Shown: piece by piece, positions 57,859 to 64,000 of the stretch | How positions within the stretch are numbered: position 1 is the first letter of the stretch | How the letters are laid out: each line of letters starts with the position of its first letter | Source of the DNA: Symsagittifera roscoffensis | Lineage: Eukaryota > Xenacoelomorpha > Acoela > Convolutidae | DNA length: 64,000 nt | NCBI RefSeq assembly: GCF_963678635.1 | Contig: NC_087064.1 | Span: forward strand, 3,781,926-3,845,925 | Reading direction: 5' to 3' | Made by a program: the position numbers and the translations under genes | The notes under the pieces: generated by a model | Told to the model about the DNA's origin: nothing | Seen by the model: only the letters and a program-made list of their open reading frames with translations | The model's database searches: none

Positions 57859-60545
57859 CCCTAAGGACAACAAAGTTTTATATACTACCATATAAAATTT
57901 TAAAAACATAACATGAGTTTTAGACTCAGTTTAATATCAATGTTTGATTTTGATTAGTTTCTATTTCTGCTTCTTGTTTATCTTTTCCGGCTCCAAATTT
58001 TTCCTCGCGACATTCCATGGTTTAGAAAGGTCCAACGATGTAGCCCCAAATCTTCGTTTGAACAAATGTCGCTCCAAGAGACCAAATGTCTTGTTCCTTG
58101 GCGTGGCTTCACTGTCAACAGTTTTAATCGTCGTTAATCGTGTCCGATAAGCCTCGAGAGTTGCCAGATTTAACTCAGTAATGTCGTCCTCGCAAGTAAT
58201 CAATTTTACAGAATTAGACACTGGGCTGACATATCTCTTTAGCCCCTGATTCTTTGTCTGTCTACTGCTCCGTCTCACCGTTGTCTGTTCTTCTTCTTTA
58301 TCCGACTCATCGGAGAAACCTGGTGGAGGACAATTATCAGTTGAGCCCGCCTGTTGTGTGAGCATTTGTTCAGCTTCGTTTTGGACACCTCTGGTCAATA
58401 CCTGTTCTGCAAGCTCGTCCCACTCCTCTGGTGTCATATCCTTGTTCTGGAAAGTATCCAGTATTTCTTTTTCTTTAGTCTGTCGAGTAAAACGTTTACT
58501 TTCTGAGACTTTTTTTTGGAGTTGATGACGCTGGGGAATCGGGGTTGACGGTATCTCGATCTTTAGGGTCCTTCGCTGCTGCTTTCACAGCTTTTAATTT
58601 TCGAGCTTCTTGTGCTGTAGGTTTGCTCATACTACTTTTTTGATTCTGCACCGATGGTCCTACTCTGTTCGGCTAATTCCGTTTCCCACCTAAGCTCAGA
58701 CCACCGCCCGTCTCCGTCTCCTTCGAAGTTACTATAATCGGAGAGTTTTGGAATTTATCCATAGCTCTACTGTCTTCAGTTGGTACTTTATCGTTTTGCC
58801 ACTGCTCGTTTATATCATGTTCCTCCGCTGATTCACTGTCGTTCTCTTCATACTGTGGTACTGTCTTCTGCTGCTTACTTCTTGGCTCCTACCCTGTGTT
58901 GGGCTTCTTTTCTTTTCGGATCCGCTCGCAGTAGACGGTACGGGTACTTTGGATCTCGCAATATCACTCGTTCGATAAACTGCACCAGCAGCTGTCTTTA
59001 CAGTCGAGGCTGTCTCAGACACAATTTCTCCTTTGAGTGGTATCGTTAGAGCCTTTCCACTTTTCCGTTGCTTGTGTTTGTTAAGGAAATTACGTGACCA
59101 ATTGTCCGTCTCTGCACCCTGTTTATCTTCGATAAATCCTCGTTCCCATGAGTAAAACAACTCTTTTCTGTGTTCAGGGTTTTTAGTGCTGGTCTCATCT
59201 ACGATTCGTCTCAACTCGGAATCCGATGTGTCTCTCCGAGTGGCGTTCCATCTCGCATTTTCTTCCAGTAATTGCTTCAACTCCTTAGCTCTTGCTCGTT
59301 CTTTTGCTGCGGCCGTATTTCGTAGAAACAATGGACTGACGTCACGACTATTTTGTCCTTTCCGAACGATTTTCACATTATCCCTTGATTGGTCTATGCG
59401 TCTTTTCAATTGGGAAGCTGTTAATGCAGATCTTTCCAGATGTTCTTCATCTAAACGACCAGACTCTTTAAGGAATTTATCTCTCAAAATTTTAAACTAA
59501 GTTTTGGGCAATCGACCGAAGTTTGCTTCAAATGGTGACAATTTTATCGTTTTTTGTTTATTCCATCTTAAATCCCTAATGATTGTACTTAAGCAAAGTT
59601 TAATCGATTGTACGTTTTCATCTAACAGCATAACACCCAGTCTTCGTTTAATGGTCTGTATCGTTCGCTCTACCGAACCGCATCCTCGATAATCACCGAC
59701 CGGGCAGAATTTTTGTGTAATGATATTTTCTGTGCAGAATTTTTTCATCGCCTTTCCTTTAAACCCAGAAAACTGATCCGTTTTAATCGACTCCGGTATC
59801 CCATGTGTGTCAATATAGGTACGAAGAAGTTTTATTGTTGATTTTCCCCCAGTAGAGTTCGTGATTTTAACTGACGGAAACTTAGAGTATCTATCAATAG
59901 CAATCAACAAATATATATTCTTCCCCATATGATCTTCAAGTGGGCCCGCATAGTCTAATTGCAATTCTTGCCCCGGCTGCGTCAGCAGCGGAAGTGGTTT
60001 TGCGAATTTTGCGGAATTATATATATAGCGTTCTTACCATAACGAGTGCAACTTCTACACTCCTCGGCCAGGTTGACTATGTCTTTGTGCATATGTGGCC
60101 ACCATAAGTAACTTGATACCTCTAACATTGCCTATTGACTGGGATGGCCCTGATGAAGTCGCCGAAGCACAGCTTGTCTCAGTTTATCCGGTAGGGCTAA
60201 TCGGTTGTCCACCAGAAGACAGTCGTCAACCACGGACATCTGGTGCCATAGAGGGTTAGTGTATGGCCCCATTAGCTCAAATCCTTGCCTGTCATTACGC
60301 TCCACCACTCTTCTCAGTCGATCCATTCAATTATCTTCGGTTACTAGTTCCGCGAGCAGACTTTTGTCAAACAATTTCGTGAGAGACAGTGGGCCATTCT
60401 CCGCATACAGCTGCTCCGTCAGTTGATGTTCATTTTTGCGGGATCTGTGTCCCACCCTCTCTGTTTCTTTAGGTGTGACTACACTAACTTCCGGACTGTA
60501 TTCCCTGTCTTCTAAGCTATCCCCGGTCAGATCCACTTCAACTAC
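57859..60545 (-). pseudogene. Ty3/gypsy polyprotein 3' half, copy A (decayed)
   Basis: Read from 60545 leftwards: a segment before the integrase, the HHCC finger (RRLHQGHP, CRSC), the core with LDYAGP, IKTDQFSGF and GCGSVERT, a basic region, then a C-terminal tail ending near 57961 (RRSSRQTKNQ). Breaks include an in-frame TAG in the finger (near 60132), a frameshift before LDYAGP (about 60000) and a TAG after RLPKT (59497-59499), plus a further break near 58500. It is about 95% like copy B by eye. The product would be a retroviral-type integrase; this copy cannot make it intact. Confidence 0.85.
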
Positions 60546-60899
60546 TTTAACCTGAAATTGATTTTAAAGTACCCTACCAGAGGCCTCATGAAATAGTCTT
60601 TATGAGAATGTTGAAGCTTTTTGAGAGCCTCACAGTAAGATACTAGAGTTGCTCGGGTAAGGGGCTCGCGCGTCGCATTGATTGCCCTAGGAAGGTGAAA
60701 AATGATCACCAATCTCAGTGAATTGCTGCAGTTGGCGCTGAAGGCACTTCCAGAGGAGTCTTAGGACATATGGAAACATCTAGAGCTTCGGGTCCTTTTT
60801 AAAAATTAACGAAAAAAAACATGAACGTAGCGAATGCTTTAGAGCAAATACTTCACCTGGAAGCCGTGATAAAAGTTTAGCAAGAGGAACAAAAGCCAC

Positions 60900-62410
60900 A
60901 AAATCGCCATGCAGAAAAAATCAAACAGATGCATTCATGAACAAGGTAAACAGACTATTCAACAGATATCGTTTGTAATAAAACTGGAGCAAAGACGGTC
61001 GGAGAGACAGTTAGGAAAGTTGCGACTCGGATGAAAAGATATAGGAAAAATGTTCACAATAAACGCTTCCTCCCTCCCCATGGCTAAATACAAGGAAGAA
61101 ACAAATGACCAGCCTATAATGGAAAATTGCGTCGACAAATTACGACGTTTTAGGCACAATGCGGGCATTAACAGGTAAAAAAGAAAAATTACGGGCTCTC
61201 TTAGAAAGTTTTGCGAAGTAATTGCTGAGAATTTTTTCCAAGTTGTATCGAGTACTAGCGCGAAAATATATTTCATTATCTGGCATCTGGCTTTCTTCAT
61301 GTCGTCGATTATTCTGATCAGTTCATTCGAGTTTAAGGTACCCAGGTACACAGGTAATTTCTGAACTATAGGACTCTCAGCTTCTGTCAAATAACTCCTT
61401 CTGTGGACGTCCATTTCGTCATTCGAGAAAAGATGTATCGTTCATGTCGTTTTCCCAGTGTTTATCCAGTCTCGATTTGAACACGTTGATGTGAACGGTG
61501 GAAATTACAGACTGTGGTAGTGAGTTCCAGTATTTTATGTTTGCTATAGCGAAGAAACTACTTTTAAACAAGCTCTTGACTTTCTTGTTATCAATTTCCA
61601 CGGATTTCCCAGAGAATTTCTTTCATTTATTTTAAAAATTTCTTCAGTTGCTGTTAGATCATAGACACAGTTCAAGATTTTGTACATATCTATCATACGC
61701 CTACGTTTTTTCTGTACTCTTGGAAAGGAAGTTTTAAAATTTTTGATCTTCCATAGTAAGCTAATTTGCATACGCTTAGGATTAATCTGGTTGCCTTTTG
61801 CAAAACTTTTTTAATCACTAGCTTGTCTTTTTTCATGAATGGACACAACGATTGTTTGGCACATTGCAGTTGAGGTCTCACCAAGAGTTTCTAGAGAGTC
61901 ACCATGATTTCCTCCGTTAAGTTCGAAATTTTTTCTCTGCAATTGCAACTATACTATTTGCTTAATTTGTTTCTTAGCAGTGTGTTCTCGGAGTGGTAGT
62001 CTTGAGTCAATGATTGTTTCTTGTTTTCTTCATTGCTGCAAGGTGTTTTTGCCATCCAGTGTATGATTTCTTTCTGTCGTCTTCGTTCTTCCTGATAGAG
62101 TTAGTTTGTGGAATTTCGATAGATTGATTTCCATTAAATTTTTTCGGACCACGGTGAAAATCGATTCAGATCATTCTGCTGTTTACCTTTTTCTTCGTCG
62201 TTTGTAACGTTTGTAATGATTTTAAAAAATTTGCATCATCTTCATCATCAGCATAAAGCAACATTTTTGAGTTGATTCCGTCTGTCCTGGAGTTAATGTA
62301 CAGTACAGACAGTAATGGTCCTAGTACCTATCCTTGAGGGACTCCGCTTATCAACAGGAACATAGTCTGAGTGACTTTCCTTCGCTACTATTGGGTAATT
62401 CCGGTTGAAC
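60900..62410 (-). pseudogene. Non-LTR retrotransposon (CR1/L2/Jockey-like) reverse transcriptase remnant
   Basis: Read leftwards on the minus strand from 62360: GVPQG, a stop, VLGPLL, then LLYADD (about 62244-62260), the RT motif pair of LINE-type polymerases. After several frame breaks come MVRPQLQCAKQSLCPF and LQKATRLI (about 61880-61790), KILNCVYDL, and YWNSLPQSV...FKSRLDKHW (about 61530-61460), the classic C-terminal end of these RTs. The stretch below 61414 is probably its 3' UTR. The element lies exactly between gypsy copies A and B. Confidence 0.75.
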
Positions 62411-64000
62411 TGCTCTGTTCGGCTTATTCCGTTTCCCACCTTAGTTCAGACCACCACCCGTCTCCGTCTCCTTCGAAGTTACTATAATCGGAGAATTTTG
62501 GAATTTATCCATAGCTCTACTGTCTTCAGTTGGTACTTTATCGTTTTGCCACTGATCGTATATATCATGTTCCTCTGCTGATTCACTGTCGTTCTCTTCA
62601 TACTGTGGTACTATCTTCTGCTGCTTACTTCTTGGCTCCCTCCCCGTTGGGCTTCTTTTCTTTTAGGATCCGCTCGCAGTAGACGGTACGGGTACTTTGG
62701 ATCTCGCAATATCACTCTTTCGATAAACTGCACCAGTAGCTGTCTTTACAGTCGAGGGTGTCTCAGACAGAATTTCTCCTTTGAGTGGTATCGTTAGAGC
62801 CTTTCCACTTTTCCGTTGCTTGTGTTTGTGAAGGAAATTACCTGACCAATTGTCCGTCTCTGCACTCTGTTTATCTTCGATAAATCCTCGTTCCCATGAG
62901 TATAACAATTCTTTTCTGAGTTCAGGGTTTATAGTGCTGGTCTCATCTACGATTCGTCTCAACTCGGAATCCGACTTGTCTCTCCGAGTGGCGTTCCATC
63001 TCGCATTTGCCTCCAGTAATTGCTTCAACTCCTTAGCTCTTGCTCGTTCTTTTGCTGCGGCCGTATTTCGTAGAAACAATGGACTGACGTCACGACTATT
63101 TTGTCCTTTCCGAACGATCTTCACATTATCCCTTGATTGGTCTATGCGTCTTTTCAATTGGGAAGCTGTTAATGCAGATCTTTCCAGATGTTCTTCATCT
63201 AAACGACCAGACTCTTTAACGAATTTATCTCTCAAAATTTTAAACTCAGTTTTGGGCAATCGACCGAAGTTTGCTTCAAATGGTGACAATTTTATCGTTT
63301 TTTGTTTATTCCATCTCAAATCCCTAATGATTGTACTTAAGCAAAGTTTAATCGATTGTACGTTTTCATCTAACAGCATGACACCCAGTCTTCGTTTAAT
63401 GGTCTGTATTGTTCGCTCTACCGAACCGCATCCTCGATAATCACCGACCGCGCAGAATTTTTGTGTAATGATATTTTCTGTGCAAAATTTTTTCATCGCC
63501 TTTCCTTTAAACCCAGAAAACTGATCCGTTTTAATCGACTCCGGTATCCCATGTGTGTCAATATAGGTACGAAGAAATTTTATTGTTGATTTTCCCCCAG
63601 TTGATTTCGTGACTTTAACTGACGGAAACTTAGAGTATCTATCAATAGCAATCATCAAATTTATATTCTTCCCCTTATGATTTTCAAGTGGGCCCGCATA
63701 GTCTAATTGCAATTCTTGCCCCGGCTGCGTCAGCAGCGGAAGTGGTTTTGCCGAATTTTTCGGAATTATATATTTAGCGTTCTTACCATAACGAGTGCAA
63801 CTTCTACACTCCTCGGCCAGGTTGACTATGTCTTTGTGCATATGTGGCCACCATAAATAACTTGACACCTCTAACATTGCCTCCTGACCGGGATGGCCCT
63901 GATGAAGTCGCCGAAGCACAGCTTGTCTCAGTTTATCCGGTACGGCTAATCGGTTGTCAACCAGAAGACAGTCGTCGACCACGGACATCTGGTGCCACAG
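62411..64000 (-). pseudogene. Ty3/gypsy integrase region, copy B (runs off the window)
   Basis: The frame is open from the window edge to TAA at 62663-62665, at least 441 residues. The HHCC finger (His29, His32, Cys61, Cys64 counted from the Met at 63988) precedes a DD35E core with Asp96, Asp155 and Glu191. A basic Lys/Arg-rich extension follows (KERARAKELKQLL). Copy A reads through where copy B has this stop, and homology to A continues to 62411, where the copy ends abruptly against the LINE remnant. The integrase core itself is uninterrupted here. The 5' part of the element lies beyond position 64000. Confidence 0.85.

Noticed and set aside
62850..63440. 196-codon plus-strand frame
   Set aside because: It is the mirror frame of the gypsy integrase on the other strand; the DD35E motifs are on the minus strand.

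Overview
The window looks like AT-rich genomic DNA from an invertebrate animal; I cannot name the species. Four cellular genes lie on the + strand, most of them split by introns of about 0.1 to 3.7 kb. Two are animal-typical: a MANSC/Kunitz membrane protein and a motile-cilium MORN protein. Introns and spacers are crowded with tRNA-derived SINEs, palindromic MITEs, hairpin-ended dispersed repeats and retroelement debris.

Region 1 (1 to about 10065): a rearranged LTR-retrotransposon-like element. It holds the integrase end of a Ty3/gypsy-type pol (950-2998, one in-frame stop) and a short two-exon gene of unknown function on the opposite strand. The 3' two thirds of that gene have been amplified as ~790-bp tandem units. 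Next come a TATA-containing promoter/LTR-like segment (5552-5990), a mononegavirus (chuvirus)-like envelope glycoprotein gene broken into two overlapping frames (5998-8231), two small ORFs (one like an acidic activation domain, one with a coiled coil), and a second purine-tract plus TATA segment (9652-10065) that looks like a 3' LTR. Gag and reverse transcriptase are not in the window.

Region 2 (11743-17476): a RagA/B-family GTPase in six exons with fully consistent splice phases. Glu replaces the Gln usually found after the DCGG motif. Region 3 (18508-22653): Sec16, the COPII exit-site scaffold, as a single uninterrupted 4.1-kb ORF. Region 4 (24400-34003): an eight-exon single-pass membrane protein with MANSC and Kunitz domains, related to LRP11/HAI-1. 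Its second exon is one base out of frame in this sequence. Region 5 (37249-53995): radial spoke head 10 homolog B (RSPH10B) in 18 coding exons, 982 residues, with two adjacent GC-AG introns.

Region 6 (about 57665-64000, minus strand): two closely related Ty3/gypsy integrase-region copies with a decayed non-LTR retrotransposon between them. The four host genes do not form a pathway; they are ordinary neighbours. The least ordinary part is the first 10 kb, where an integrase, an amplified spliced antisense gene, a captured viral-type envelope and a possible transactivator sit together.
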